64,000 nucleotides of DNA from an uncultured Planctomycetia bacterium. Its GTDB lineage: Bacteria; Planctomycetota; UBA1135; GCA-002686595. This document shows positions 9,009 to 20,200 of the stretch, piece by piece (positions within the stretch are counted from its first letter, which is position 1; each line of letters begins with the position of its first letter). The DNA lies in assembly GCA_937952135.1 (NCBI GenBank), contig CALFYL010000126.1, positions 72,268 through 136,267 on the forward strand, written 5' to 3'. The notes beneath the pieces were generated by a model. That model had not been told where the DNA came from. It ran no database searches and saw only the letters and a list, made by a program, of their open reading frames with translations. The position numbers and the translations under genes are program-made.

Positions 9009-12000
9009 ATGAACCCGCCCCGCGAATCCAAGAGCCGCAAAGCCTCTCGCGCCACCGCGCGCGGAGTGGCGTTGACGGCGGTGCTCGCGGGTGGCGTCGC
9101 GTCGAACGTGTTCGCTGCAGCTCCTGCAACCGTTCCGCAGCGCGTGGTCGGTCCGCAGCGCGCCGGCGATCCGCCGACGGGCGAGCTCGACGAGGCCGCG
9201 CCCACGCGCGGGTTTGCGATTCCGCGCACGCACGAAGCCGCCGCACTCGCGCAGCGCGCCGCCGACCACCTCGCCGCGCGCCGCGACGCCGAAGCGCTTC
9301 AGACCCTGCAGGAGCTGATCGTGTCGCACCGCGGCGAAGTGCTGCTGGAGCCGGGGCAGGAGGTCGACGAGAAGGCGCCGGTCTACGTCGGCGCCGTGGC
9401 GTGGGCGCGGCGCAGGCTCGGCGAGCTCTCGCCCGCGACGCTCGCCGCGTACCGCACCCGCCACGAAGCGCAGGCGCGCGCCGAACTCGAGGCGGCGCTC
9501 GCGAGCGCGGATTCGCGCGGACTCGCGGAAGTCGCGCGGCGCTACTCGCGAACGCAGTCCGCCGTGCGCGCGTGGCGCGCCTTGGGCGACATCGAACTCG
9601 AACGCGGCAACGTCGAGGTCGCGCTCGCCGCGTGGCGCCGCGCGGCGGAGCTCGAGCCGGCGTCGGATTCGCCCGCGAGCCGCGCGGCGACGCTGCGCGC
9701 GGAACAAGCCGAAGCGTGGCGGCTCGTGACGCCGGCCTCGGGCGGAACCCCCGCTCCCGGGCCGGATGCGGCGACATGGAGCGCTTCGCTCGCCCCCGAG
9801 AACGCGGGCGGACCGTTCTCGCGCGGCGACACGTACTCGCTCTATGGCTGCACGGCGAACGACCTCGTCTTCGTGAGCGACACGCTGCGCGTGTGGGCCT
9901 TCGACGGATGGAGCGGCGAGCGCCGCTGGGTCAGCGCGGAGTTCCCCGAGTGGCGCGGCGTCGACCGCGGCCAGGTGTATCCGTCCGGCGAACGGCCGCT
10001 GCGTCGAGACGACTTCTTCGCGCAGGTCGACCGCTCGCAGATCCTCGTCCGCCCCGCGACTTCGGGCGGCGTCGTCGTGGCCGCGATCCAGACGCCTTTC
10101 TCGCTCGTCGGCAACAGCAATTACGAGCAGTTCAGCATCACCAAGGTCACGCCCGAGCGCAGGCTCGTCGGCTACGACGCGCAGAGCGGCGCGGTGCTCT
10201 GGGACCACATGCCGCCGCCGCTGTGGGACGGAGAGTCGGGGCCCTTCGAGGTGCGCATGAGCGCCGGCGCCGCACCGGTCGTCGTCGGCTCGCGCGTGAT
10301 CGTCGGCGCGCACCGCATGCGCGGCCGCGTCGACTTCCATGTTGCGTGCTACGACTTGCACGACGGCCGCCTGCTCTGGTCGACGCCGCTCGTGTCGGGC
10401 CAGGTCGAACTCAACATGTTCGGCCGTGCGCAACGCGAGTACACCGCCGCGCCGGTCGCGGTCGATGGAGAGCGCGTGTTCGTCTCGACGCAGCTCGGCG
10501 CGGTGGCCGCGCTCGACCTCTTCAGCGGCGACATCCTGTGGGAAGCGCTGTACGAGCAGACGCCGATTCCCCGCGCGGAACACTTTCGCACCGAGATGCG
10601 CCGGCTGTACTTCGGCACGGCGGCGCCGGCCGTGGCCTCGGGAGCGGTGCTCGTGGCGCCGAGCGACGGACGCGACCTGCTGGCCTTCGATTCGGCGACG
10701 GGCGCGCGCCTGTGGCGCCGGCCGCACGACTTCTTCGGGCGCGTTCCGAACGTCGTCACGTTGCTCGAGGCGCGCGCCGACACGCTCTGGCTCAGCACGG
10801 ACCGCATCCTGGTGTCGCGCGCATCGCGCGGACTGGCCTCGAGCGTCGGACTGACGAGCGTCGAGTCGAGCCTCGAGCTCTTCGATACCCAGCCGCGGCC
10901 GCGCGCACAGCTCAACGCGACGCAGGTGGTCGTGCCGGCCGGTGAGCGCCGTGTCGCGCTCGACCGCGAACGGCTCACGGAGGACCGCAGCGCGAGCGCC
11001 GAGTGGGCCGACGGACAGTTCGCGGGGAACGCGCTGCTCGCCGACGGCGTGGCGTACTTCGTATCGGACTCGCGCATCAGCGCCGCCGTCGACTGGCGCG
11101 TCGTGAGCGAACGCTTCGCGCGTCAGTGCGCGGAATCGCCGAACGATCCGCGGCCGCACATGGGCTGGGCCGCGATCCTCGCGCGGCGCGGCGCGGCCGA
11201 GCTGGGTACGGGGGCGAACGAATCGGCCGCGCGGCTGTTGCAGGATGCGGCGCAGCGCCTGGAGCGTTGGGTCGACACCGAGGATCCGGCGCTGCGAGCC
11301 CAGGCGCGCGAACGCTACGTGCGCGTGGCGCTGTCCTGCGCCGACGCACTGGCTCGCTCGGCGTCCCTGCGGCCGGCCGTCGAATGGGTGGAGCGCGCCG
11401 CGGCGCTCGCCGTCGGCGTGGACGCGCTCGCGAGCGCGCTGGTGCGCAAGGCGGAACTCGAACAAGCCCTCAAGCGCTATCCCGAGCGCGCGCAGACGCT
11501 CGCCAAGCTCGCGGAGAGTTGCGGCGCCGCGTACATGCCGACCGACTGGTTCGAGCGCGACGACTCGCTTCGCTTCCAGGGGCTCGACCCGCGCCAGCGC
11601 GTCGAGTCGCTCACCGTCGGCGCCTACGTCGCCATCGAACAGGCGCTCGACGCCCAGCGCGAGGCGAACGTCGCGCGCGAGTACGAGCTGCTCCACACGA
11701 TCCTCGCCCGCTTCGGCGACCTGCGCCTGCCTCCGGCGTCGACGCCGACGCGCGAAGTTGCTTCGGTGTCCGCGAGCGCGCGAATCGGCGCCTTGCTCGC
11801 CGCCGGGGAACGCGCAGCCTACGAACCCTACGAACGCGCGGCGGCCGAGTGGCTCGAACGCGCACGCGCCGAGGAGAGCTTCGACTCCCTCGAGCGGCTC
11901 GCGACGCTGTACCCGCACTCGCGCGCTGCGGCGCTCGCGGAACGCTCGCGGCGCGAAGCGGCGCTCGCGCGCGCCGACCTCAACGCCGTGGTTCAGTTGT

Positions 12001-13565
12001 GCGTGCGCGCGACGCCGGACGACTGGGACATCGCGAAAGCGACCGACGACCAGCTCCACGCGCAGTGGGTGCTCCGCGCCGCGCTGTCGGAGGCGGGCAA
12101 CCACGAGCTCGCCGCGGCGCTGCTCGAGCGCCTCGAACGCGACCATGCGGCGCGCGTGTCGCCGCTAGCACGAGACAAGGGCCGGACTCTGGCGGAGCTG
12201 CGCGACGAGTCGGCGCGCGCACTGCCGGAGCTGGGCGCGCCGAGCGCGACGCTCGCGCCGTCCACCCTTCCGATGGCGCCGCTGAACGGCTCGTTCCTGT
12301 TGCTCGGCCTCGCGCCGATCACGCCGCCCGAGGGACCGACGGTTTGGGCGCAAGTGCTCTGCCGGCGCGACCGCAACCACGACACGGTCTCCGCGTGGAG
12401 CGGCGAGGGCGCGGATCGACCGTTGTGGTCGACCCAGACGCCGCAGGGCGCGGCGTTCCCCGGATGGCGCGCGCAACTCTCGGCGGGCGCCGTGATCCTC
12501 GGCAACCGCGGCGGCTTGCTCGCGCTCGAGAGCGACACGGGCGACCCGCGCTGGGAGTGGTCGAGCAGCGGCGCGCGCGTCGATTCGTTCCAGGCGCGCA
12601 GCGGCGTCGTGCTCGTATCGGCGACCTCGCCCGACGGAAGCTCGCTCATCGCGCTGGACGCGCGCCTCGGGCTCGAGCTCTGGGCGCGGCCGGTCCGCCC
12701 CGAGTCCTGGGGCCGCCCCGTCGTCGGCGACCACGCGCTCGCGATGCTGCCCAGCGACTTCGCGCAGTCCCCCGTGGACGTGCTCGACCTCTTCACCGGC
12801 GCGCGCTTGAGCACCATCTCGCTCGCGGCGCACGTGGGGCTCGCCGACGCCGAAGGCGCGTGGATCGAGCACGGCCGCCTGATCGTGCCGAGCTTCCCCA
12901 AGTCGAGCGCGGCCGGCGAGCACGATTGCCTGACGGCGTGGGATCTCGCGACGGGCCGCCGTGGCTGGCGCGTGCTCAGCGAGGCGCACCAGGAGTTCGA
13001 TTCGATCCTCCGGGCCGACGGCCGCACCTACCTGATCTTGCTTCCACGCGCGGTCGAGGCGCTCGGCGGTCAGGGCGCGGTGCTCGATCTCGACACGAAG
13101 CTCGGAGCGGTGCGCCGGGTTCCGAACGCCGCGCTCGGCGTGCAGGACGTGCTGATCGGAATTTCGCGTCACCGCGTGGTGACGACCTCGCACCCCTACC
13201 TGTTCGTGCGAAGCGATGGCGCGGACAGCGCGTCGACGCTCGTGCGCGCGCTTCATCTGCCGTTCGGCGAGCGCTGGAGCGTGCAGCTCGACATCGCGCC
13301 GAGCCAGCTCAACACCAGCGGTCCGATGCCCGCGCCCATCGTGGCGGACAATGCCGTGGCGATCGCCTACACCTACACGCCGCGCACGAAGGGCCAGCGC
13401 ACGGCCCCGAGCGCCAACCTGGTGCTCGTGGACCGCGAGAGCGGCGCGGTGCGCGAGCGCAGCGCGCTTCCCCCGGAGCTCGGGCCGGCGGACAAGCTGG
13501 AGTTCGCGGCGCTCGGCGGCGTCCTGTGGATGAGCGGCCCCAACCAGATGCTCGTGAGGAGATGA
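9009..13565 (+). CDS. Very large secreted PQQ-type beta-propeller protein with helical insert
   Basis: 1518 residues from ATG 9009. A signal peptide ends near residue 36 (VALTAVLAGGVASNVFAAA). Residues about 60-260 look helical and TPR-like. A first group of PQQ-type blades carries the x-A-x-D-x-x-x-G-x-x-x-W pattern: VWAFDGWSGERRW near 295, VACYDLHDGRLLW near 444, VAALDLFSGDILW near 498, LLAFDSATGARLW near 556. A long helical stretch (about 690-1080) interrupts the fold. A second blade group lies at about 1100-1500 (LLALESDTGDPRW, LIALDARLGLELW, LTAWDLATGRRGW). The protein is probably periplasmic and scaffold-like, as in BamB. Nothing shows that it binds PQQ as an enzyme would. Its stop overlaps the region just before the next start. 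Confidence 0.85.
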   Translation: MNPPRESKSRKASRATARGVALTAVLAGGVASNVFAAAPATVPQRVVGPQRAGDPPTGELDEAAPTRGFAIPRTHEAAALAQRAADHLAARRDAEALQTLQELIVSHRGEVLLEPGQEVDEKAPVYVGAVAWARRRLGELSPATLAAYRTRHEAQARAELEAALASADSRGLAEVARRYSRTQSAVRAWRALGDIELERGNVEVALAAWRRAAELEPASDSPASRAATLRAEQAEAWRLVTPASGGTPAPGPDAATWSASLAPENAGGPFSRGDTYSLYGCTANDLVFVSDTLRVWAFDGWSGERRWVSAEFPEWRGVDRGQVYPSGERPLRRDDFFAQVDRSQILVRPATSGGVVVAAIQTPFSLVGNSNYEQFSITKVTPERRLVGYDAQSGAVLWDHMPPPLWDGESGPFEVRMSAGAAPVVVGSRVIVGAHRMRGRVDFHVACYDLHDGRLLWSTPLVSGQVELNMFGRAQREYTAAPVAVDGERVFVSTQLGAVAALDLFSGDILWEALYEQTPIPRAEHFRTEMRRLYFGTAAPAVASGAVLVAPSDGRDLLAFDSATGARLWRRPHDFFGRVPNVVTLLEARADTLWLSTDRILVSRASRGLASSVGLTSVESSLELFDTQPRPRAQLNATQVVVPAGERRVALDRERLTEDRSASAEWADGQFAGNALLADGVAYFVSDSRISAAVDWRVVSERFARQCAESPNDPRPHMGWAAILARRGAAELGTGANESAARLLQDAAQRLERWVDTEDPALRAQARERYVRVALSCADALARSASLRPAVEWVERAAALAVGVDALASALVRKAELEQALKRYPERAQTLAKLAESCGAAYMPTDWFERDDSLRFQGLDPRQRVESLTVGAYVAIEQALDAQREANVAREYELLHTILARFGDLRLPPASTPTREVASVSASARIGALLAAGERAAYEPYERAAAEWLERARAEESFDSLERLATLYPHSRAAALAERSRREAALARADLNAVVQLCVRATPDDWDIAKATDDQLHAQWVLRAALSEAGNHELAAALLERLERDHAARVSPLARDKGRTLAELRDESARALPELGAPSATLAPSTLPMAPLNGSFLLLGLAPITPPEGPTVWAQVLCRRDRNHDTVSAWSGEGADRPLWSTQTPQGAAFPGWRAQLSAGAVILGNRGGLLALESDTGDPRWEWSSSGARVDSFQARSGVVLVSATSPDGSSLIALDARLGLELWARPVRPESWGRPVVGDHALAMLPSDFAQSPVDVLDLFTGARLSTISLAAHVGLADAEGAWIEHGRLIVPSFPKSSAAGEHDCLTAWDLATGRRGWRVLSEAHQEFDSILRADGRTYLILLPRAVEALGGQGAVLDLDTKLGAVRRVPNAALGVQDVLIGISRHRVVTTSHPYLFVRSDGADSASTLVRALHLPFGERWSVQLDIAPSQLNTSGPMPAPIVADNAVAIAYTYTPRTKGQRTAPSANLVLVDRESGAVRERSALPPELGPADKLEFAALGGVLWMSGPNQMLVRR

Positions 13566-13570
13566 CGACC

Positions 13571-14776
13571 ATGAACTCATGCCGACTGCAGCGAGGTTTG
13601 GCGCGCGCGGCGCTCGCGCTGGCCGCGGGTGCGTCGCTGGCGCTCGACGCGGCGGCGCGCGGCTCGACGACCCAGGGCTCGACGACCCAGGGCGAGGGGA
13701 GCGCCCACGAGCAACTCGACACCGAGCCGATCGTGGTCACGCCCGAGCACGCGATGGCTGTCGAGCGCGGGCTCGCCTGGCTCGCGGAGCACCAAGTGCT
13801 CGAGGGCCGCGACACGGGCGCGTGGGTCGCGAAGATCGGCTACAAGCTCAACGAGGGTTATCGACACACCGCCGACGACCGCGGCCATGTCGGCGTGACT
13901 TCGCTCGCTTGCATGGCCTTCCTCGCCGGCGGGCATTTGCCGGGCCGCGGCCCCTATGGCGAGGTGGTCGAGCGCGGGCTCGGCTTCGTGCTCAACTCCG
14001 TCGACGACGACGGCTTTGTCACGCACGCGGGCTCGCGCATGTACAGCCACGCCTTCGCGACGCTGTTCCTCGCCGAGGTCTACGGGCAGACGCACCGCCA
14101 GGACATCCGCGGCAAGTTGCAGCTGTGCGTCGACTTCATCGTCAACTCGCAGAACGCCGAGGGCGGCTGGCGCTACGAGCCGTATGCGGTCACGAGCGAC
14201 ATGTCGATCGTGGTGTGCCAGGTGATGGCGCTGCGCGCGGCGCGCAACATCGGGATCCGCGTGCCCAAGAGCGTGATCGACCGCGCGGCGAAGTACGTCG
14301 TCGACTCGGCCGTCACCGAGGGCACGATCCAGCGCTACCCCGGGGCGGCCTACTACCGCAACGAACTCGGCTCCTTTCACTACCAGAAGCACGACGGCTC
14401 GCGTTCTTCGTTCCCGCTCACCGCGGCGGGCGTGACGGCCTTGTTCGGTGCGGGCGTGTACTCGAACCACTCGATCGACCAGGGCATCCGCTACCTCCAG
14501 AGCAACCTCGCGCAGTTCAATTTCGAGCGCGGGCGGCAGGCCGCGGGGCACTACTTCTTCTGGTATGGCCACTACTACGGCGTGCAGGCGATGTACACCG
14601 CGGGCGCGGAGAAGTGGGAGTCGTACTTCACCACCGTGCGCGACGAACTGCTGCGCATGCAGAACCCGAGCGGATCGTGGCCCAACAGTGTGGGGCCGGG
14701 CGAGCCCTTCGGCACCGCGATGGCGGTGCTGATCCTCGAGATCCCCTACCGCTTCCTTCCGATCTTCCAGCGCTGA
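13571..14776 (+). CDS. Secreted prenyltransferase/squalene-cyclase-repeat (alpha-toroid) protein
   Basis: 401 residues from ATG 13571, placed 9 nt after an AGGAG site. An ATG at 13562 (ATGA overlap with the previous stop) is the alternative. A signal peptide covers about 1-27. The rest has repeated helix pairs of the prenyltransferase/squalene-oxidase type, with QNxxGxW-like units such as NSQNAEGGWRYEP and NPSGSWPNSVG and hydrophobic LTAAGVTALF helices. No cyclase DxDD motif is seen, so terpene chemistry is unlikely. A peptidoglycan-, sugar- or protein-binding toroid is the safer reading. The C-terminal signature (TAMAVLILEIPYRFLPIFQR) recurs in the last gene of this block, so the two are paralogues. 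Confidence 0.85.
   Translation: MNSCRLQRGLARAALALAAGASLALDAAARGSTTQGSTTQGEGSAHEQLDTEPIVVTPEHAMAVERGLAWLAEHQVLEGRDTGAWVAKIGYKLNEGYRHTADDRGHVGVTSLACMAFLAGGHLPGRGPYGEVVERGLGFVLNSVDDDGFVTHAGSRMYSHAFATLFLAEVYGQTHRQDIRGKLQLCVDFIVNSQNAEGGWRYEPYAVTSDMSIVVCQVMALRAARNIGIRVPKSVIDRAAKYVVDSAVTEGTIQRYPGAAYYRNELGSFHYQKHDGSRSSFPLTAAGVTALFGAGVYSNHSIDQGIRYLQSNLAQFNFERGRQAAGHYFFWYGHYYGVQAMYTAGAEKWESYFTTVRDELLRMQNPSGSWPNSVGPGEPFGTAMAVLILEIPYRFLPIFQR
13661..13690 (+). repeat. Perfect 2 x 15-nt tandem repeat
   Basis: GGCTCGACGACCCAG occurs twice back to back and encodes GSTTQ-GSTTQ just after the signal peptide of the toroid protein. It keeps the reading frame. Confidence 0.85.
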
Positions 14777-14818
14777 TCCGGACCGGCGGCGCTCCCGAGC
14801 GCCGCAGAGACCTCCCAC

Positions 14819-17248
14819 GTGACCTCCACCTCCAACCATCGACCGCCCGCTGCGAAGTCGCTCGGCTCGACGCCGTCCCTCGAGCGACTCCTCGGCCGGC
14901 TGCGCGCGCGCCTGGGGAGGCTGGCCTGGATGCAGGGGCTGGGCGTCGTGTCGACGCTGTTCTGCGCGTGGCTCGCCTTCGCATTCCTCGCCGACTGGGC
15001 GCTCCACGTGCCGCGCGGAGTTCGCTGGTTCCACTTGGCCGTGTGCGTGCTCGTGCCCGCCGCGGCGCTGTGGCGCTTCGGATTGAAGCCCTGGATCGAG
15101 CGCCCCGATCGCGCGGGGCTCGCGGTGCTGATCGAGCGCGAACGGCCCGAGACGCGGCAGTTGCTGGTGAGCGCCGTGCAGTTGCAGCTCGCGCCGTCCG
15201 CCGATGCGCATCCCGAGCTCGTCGAGCGCGTCCTGCGCGACGCCGAGCTGGAAGCGGCGCGCATGAACCTCGACGGCGTGCTCGATCCGCGGCGTCCGCG
15301 CCAACTGCTCGCGCTGGGCGCCGTGAGCGCCCTCGCCGTGTTCGCGGCCGCCCGCACGTGGCCCGACCACGCCGCGATCTTCACGGCCCGCTTGCTCGGC
15401 TCGAACGAGCCGTGGCCGCAACTGACGGTGCTCGAACTCGCGCTCGGCGCGGGCCTCGAGCACGTGCCCTTGGAGACCACCGAGCGGGGCATGCTCGCGC
15501 GCCTGCCGCGCGGCGCGGACGCTCCGATCGTCGTGCGCGCGGTCGGCGTGCGGCCCCGCGAAGTGCGCCTGCACCTCGGCGCGGGCTCGACCATCGCACT
15601 GACGTCCGGCCCCGACGGCGTCTTCCGAACCGTGCTTCGCTCGCTGAGCGAGGATGTGACCTTGCACGCCACGGGAGGCGACGACCGCGACGGCGAGCCG
15701 CGCCTCACGCTCGTCGTGTTGGAGCCGCCGGACGTGGCCGCCCTCGCGGTCGCCATCGAGCCGCCGGCCTACACCGGCCTGCCCGGGCGCATCGAAGTCG
15801 ACCGCGACGTCGAAGTGCTCGCGGGGTCGCGCGTCTCGATCGCGGTGCGGCCGTCGCCCGCCGACGCGCGCGGCTCGGTGCGCATCCTGCCGGCGGACCA
15901 GTTGATTCCGCTCGAAGCGCGCGCCTTTCCGAAGCTCCCATCCGACGCGGCAAGCCCGGAGGCGTCGGACGGTGCGTCCGAGCTCCCGTCCGCAACCGAC
16001 GCACTGGGCTTCGACTTCCTGGCGGCGCAGTCCTTCCGCTACCGCATCGAGCTGGTCGACGCCGCGGGCTTGTCGAACCCCGATCCGGGCTTGTTCGCGG
16101 TCCAGGTGCTGCGCGACGAGCGTCCGCAGGTCGAGTGGCTCGCGCCCGCGCGCAACGAGATCGAGACGCTCGAGCGCGGAGCGGTGCGCATCCTCGCGCG
16201 GGTCGAGGACGACTTCGGCGTGGCCGGGGTGCAATGGCGGGCGCGGCGCACCGCGGCCGAGCCGGCGCCGCCTTGGTCGGCGCTCGAAGCGGTCGCCGTG
16301 GCGGGAGAGAATCCCGCGGACGCGGGCGCCGCGCCGGGCGAAGGTGCGAGTCGCGTCTCGACCTCCGTGCTCGCCGGCGTCCGCGTCGACGTGGCGTCGC
16401 TCGCGGACGCCGATCGACCGCTGCAGGCGGGCGACCAGCTCGAACTCGAGCTGCGCGCGTTCGACGCGCGGCCGCCGCTCTCCGACGGCGAGCTCGACTC
16501 CGCGGGCGTGACGACGCCCTCGCCGATCCGCGTGCGCGTCGTGAGCGAGGACGATTTCCTGCGCCGGCTGCAGGACCGGCTCGCCCGCGTCCGCGTGCAG
16601 GCGGCCGACCTCGAGACGCTGGCGCGCGAGCGCCTGCGGCGCACCGGCGAGCTGCTCCGCGCGCTCGAGAGCGATCAGGGCGCCGCGGGTGCGAGCGACA
16701 TGACCGGCCTCGTGAGCGGTCAGCGCCGCGTGCAGGGCGACCTCGACTCCCTTTCGCGCGAGTTCGCGAGCATCGTCGAGAACGTGCTCTACGCGCGCCT
16801 CGACGAAGCCGCCGCGGCCGCGCTCGCCGACCTCGATTCACGCCTCGCGCAATCCTCCGCGCGCAGCTTCTCGCTCGAGATGTGGCGCGACTTCGCGCTC
16901 AGCGTGCGCTCCGGCCAGGTGCTCGCCCCCGGGCTCGCCGCGCAGCTCACGGGCTTGATGGAGCGCTCGCTCGAGCTTTCGGTGACCCACTCGCCCAAGG
17001 CCACCGACGCGCTCGATCGCAGCACGCGCGCGAGCGAAGTGGGCGCCGCCCACGCCGCGCTCACGGAGGCGCACGCGGCCCAAGAACAAGTTCAACGGGG
17101 GCTCTCGGAGTTGCTCGAGCAACTCGCCGAGTGGGACAACTTCCAAGCGGTCCTCACGCTGACGCGCGACATCCTCAACCGCCAAAAATCCGTGCGCGAC
17201 CGCACGCGCGACGCCTCCGGAGACGATCCCAGGAGCAAGAGCAAATGA
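14819..17248 (+). CDS. DUF4175-like membrane protein with coiled-coil tail
   Basis: 809 residues, start GTG 14819. Two helices at about 38-60 and 68-88 anchor the N-terminus, with a basic stretch before them. A long periplasmic beta-rich part (about 200-560) has Ig-like repeats such as VAIEPPAYTGLPGRIEVDRD and FRYRIELVDAAGLSNPDPGL. The last 250 residues are helical coiled coil (QDRLARVRVQAADLETLARE). The layout of two helices, Ig-like strands and a low-complexity helical tail matches DUF4175-type proteins. It is followed by the Q-rich coiled-coil gene with an ATGA overlap, so the two coiled coils may associate. Confidence 0.75.
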   Translation: MTSTSNHRPPAAKSLGSTPSLERLLGRLRARLGRLAWMQGLGVVSTLFCAWLAFAFLADWALHVPRGVRWFHLAVCVLVPAAALWRFGLKPWIERPDRAGLAVLIERERPETRQLLVSAVQLQLAPSADAHPELVERVLRDAELEAARMNLDGVLDPRRPRQLLALGAVSALAVFAAARTWPDHAAIFTARLLGSNEPWPQLTVLELALGAGLEHVPLETTERGMLARLPRGADAPIVVRAVGVRPREVRLHLGAGSTIALTSGPDGVFRTVLRSLSEDVTLHATGGDDRDGEPRLTLVVLEPPDVAALAVAIEPPAYTGLPGRIEVDRDVEVLAGSRVSIAVRPSPADARGSVRILPADQLIPLEARAFPKLPSDAASPEASDGASELPSATDALGFDFLAAQSFRYRIELVDAAGLSNPDPGLFAVQVLRDERPQVEWLAPARNEIETLERGAVRILARVEDDFGVAGVQWRARRTAAEPAPPWSALEAVAVAGENPADAGAAPGEGASRVSTSVLAGVRVDVASLADADRPLQAGDQLELELRAFDARPPLSDGELDSAGVTTPSPIRVRVVSEDDFLRRLQDRLARVRVQAADLETLARERLRRTGELLRALESDQGAAGASDMTGLVSGQRRVQGDLDSLSREFASIVENVLYARLDEAAAAALADLDSRLAQSSARSFSLEMWRDFALSVRSGQVLAPGLAAQLTGLMERSLELSVTHSPKATDALDRSTRASEVGAAHAALTEAHAAQEQVQRGLSELLEQLAEWDNFQAVLTLTRDILNRQKSVRDRTRDASGDDPRSKSK

Positions 17249-20200
17249 GATCCAGCAGCTCGAAGATCCACCGCGCCACGCTCGGCTTGCTTCTCGCCGG
17301 GGTCGCCGCCGTGCTGGGCGGAAACGCCGGGGCGCAAGACCGCGACGTCACGGCGATTCTCGAAGAGCAGGAGCTCTTGCGGCGCCAGGTGCAGCGCTTG
17401 CGGCGCACGATCGAGGCCCTGATCCCGCGGCTCGAACAGGAAGGCCGCCCGCGTGCGCTGGAGTTGTTGCAGGAAGGCCTCACGCTGCTGCAGGAGCGTT
17501 CGGAACAAGCCGGACGGCTCACGCTCGAGGAGCTGATGGACCGCGTCCGTCTGGATGTCCAGTCGGGCCAGATCGCGACGTCGATCGCGGGGCAAGAGCA
17601 GATCATCCGCGACCTCGAGCGACTGCTGTCCGTGCTGCTCGACCGGCGCAACGTCGACGAGCTGCAGAAGTCGATCGAGGAGCTCGAGAAGATCCGCAAG
17701 GAGCTCGGGGATCTGCGCTCGCGCGAGAGCGAGCTGGTGCGCGAGACGGAGAAGTTGCGCGAAGAGTCGCGCACGGCCGAGCAACGTTCGCTCGAGGAAC
17801 GGATCCAGGCGCTCGCACAGGCCCAGCGAGAGCTGCTGGAGCGCAACGAACGCGCGGGCCGCCAGAGCGGCTCCCACGCGCTCGAACAGCTCAGCCGCGA
17901 ACTCGATTCGCTGCTCGAGCGTCAGCGCGTGGATGCGGAAGTGCTCGAGAGTTGGCAACCCGAGACGTCCGCGGCGCTGGAGGAAGCGGCGCAAGCGATG
18001 ACCGAGGCTCGCCGCGCCCAGGCGCGCGCCGATCGCCTGCGCGAAGCGTCGCAGGCGCTCCGCGAGGCGGCCGCGCGGTCGCGCGACGCGAGCGAGGCGG
18101 CGACGGACGGCGAGCTCGCGACGTCCCTCGAGGCGCGAGCCGAGCGCGAAGCGCGCACGGCCCGCGCGTCGGAGGACGATGCGGCCAAGGCCGCGGCGGA
18201 AGCGCTGCAGGCGGCGGCGCAGCGCGCCCGCCAGGCGGCGGGCGATCCCGCGGCGCGCGGAGCGGCGGCCGAGCAGCACGAGCGGTCGGCGAAGGAGCTC
18301 GAGGCGCTCGCGAAGGCGCAGGATGCCCAGGCGGCTGCCGCGCGCAAGCAGGCGGGCGAATCGGCGAAGGCCGGACAAGCCGCGAGCGAGAGCGGCGCGC
18401 AAGCCAAAACAGGTGAGCGCGGATCGGAGGCCGCTCGAAGCGGTGAGAGCAGCGCTCAAAGCGGCGCCGAGAGCCGCCCCGAAACCGACGGGCCGAAGGG
18501 CGCGTCCGAGGGCGAGAGTCCCGCGCAGGAAGCGCTGCGCGAACTCGAGGCCGCGTTGAAGCGCGCGGACGAGGCGGCCGCGAACCGCGCCACCGATCCC
18601 GCGGCGGCGAGCGAGGCGGCGCGCGCGACGGACGAGGCAGCTCGCGCGCTCGAGCAGGCGCTCGAATACGAGAGGCAGCTCTCGCCCGCGCTCGCGGGCT
18701 CGCAATCCGAAGCCGCGCGGACGGCCGAACGGCTCGCGCGCGGACTCGAGACGCTGCCGACGCCGCGTCCGGGCGGCGAGGCGCAGGCCCGCGAGGCGCT
18801 GCAGGAAGCGGCCGAAAAGATGGGCGAGGCCGCGCGCGCGGCGCGCGAGCAGAGCGCGGACGACGCGGCGCAGGCCGCGCGCGCCGCCGAAGAGGCGCTC
18901 GCGAAAGCGAAAGACGCGCTCTCGGGGGCCCAACGCGAGCGCGAGTCCGCTGCCAGCGCTGCCTCGGTCCAGAATTCCGGCTCCCGCGAACAGCAAGGTG
19001 GCCAACAGCAAGGCAGTCAACAGCAAGGCAGCCAGCAACAGAGCGGCCAACAGCAGAGCGGCCAACAGCAGAGCGGCCAGCAGCCGAACGAGATGGCCGC
19101 GGAGCAAGAGCAACTTGCGCAGCAGGCGCGCGATGCGGCGCAGCAGTCGACGCCGTCTTCCAGCAACTCTCCTACGGCGCCGCAGCAACAAGCCGCGAAG
19201 CAGTCGCTCGAACGCGCGCAAGAAGCGATGCAGCGCGCGGCGGAACAGCTCTCCGAGGGCCGCTCGGCTTCCGCGGCCGAGTCGCAGCGCGAGGCTCTCG
19301 AGGAACTCGCGCGCGCCGAACAAGCGACGCGCTCGGGCGTGCAACCGCAGAGCCCCGAGGCTCGCGCCAAGGCCGACGAACTCGCGCGCGAACAGGAGAA
19401 GATCCGCAGCGCCCTCTTGGACCTCGCCACGCGCAACAGCGAGCGCAAGAACTCGAAGCCCTCGCCGTCGCTCGGGCGCGCGTCGCAGTCGGCGGGCGAG
19501 GCGAAAGAGGCGCTGGACAGCGGCGACCTCGACGCTGCCGAGCAGGCCGAGGAACAGACCGAGCGCGACATCCAGGCCGCGCAGGCCGAGCTCGAGCGCG
19601 AAGAGGAGCAGTACCAGCGCCTGCGACAGGAAGAGGTGCTGTTCCGCATCGGCGAGGAGATGGTCGCGCTTCTGGAGGCCGAGAAGGCCGCGCTCGCCGC
19701 GCTGCGCGAGGTCGACACGGCGCGGGACGGCGAGAAGCTCTCGCGCGCCGAGCGCCTGCGCCTGCGACGTGTGGCGGGAGACCTGACCCAGCACGCCGTG
19801 CGCACGGGCGAGCTCGCGACGGCGATCGAAGCGGAGAACTCGGCCGTCTTCGCGCACGTGCTGCGCGAAGTTCGCCAGGACCTCGAGCGCGTCGCGCGCG
19901 ACATCGACGAAGTCGGCGGCCACCAGACCGGCGAGCGGCCGCAGGCCTTGCTCGAAGACGCGATCGAAGCCACGGAGCGCGTGCTCGAGGCGCTCAAGGC
20001 CGAGCAAGCGCGCCGCCAGCAGGAACAGCAGCAAGAGCAGCAACAGCAGCCGCAAGAGGGCACGAAGCCGCCGTTGGTGCCGGACGTCGCCGAGCTGAAG
20101 CTCCTGCGCCAGATGGAGGTCGACACCCTCGATTCGCTGCGGCGCTTCGAGATCCTCCACCCCGATCTGGACGCCTCGGACCTCGGGCCCGAGACGCTCG

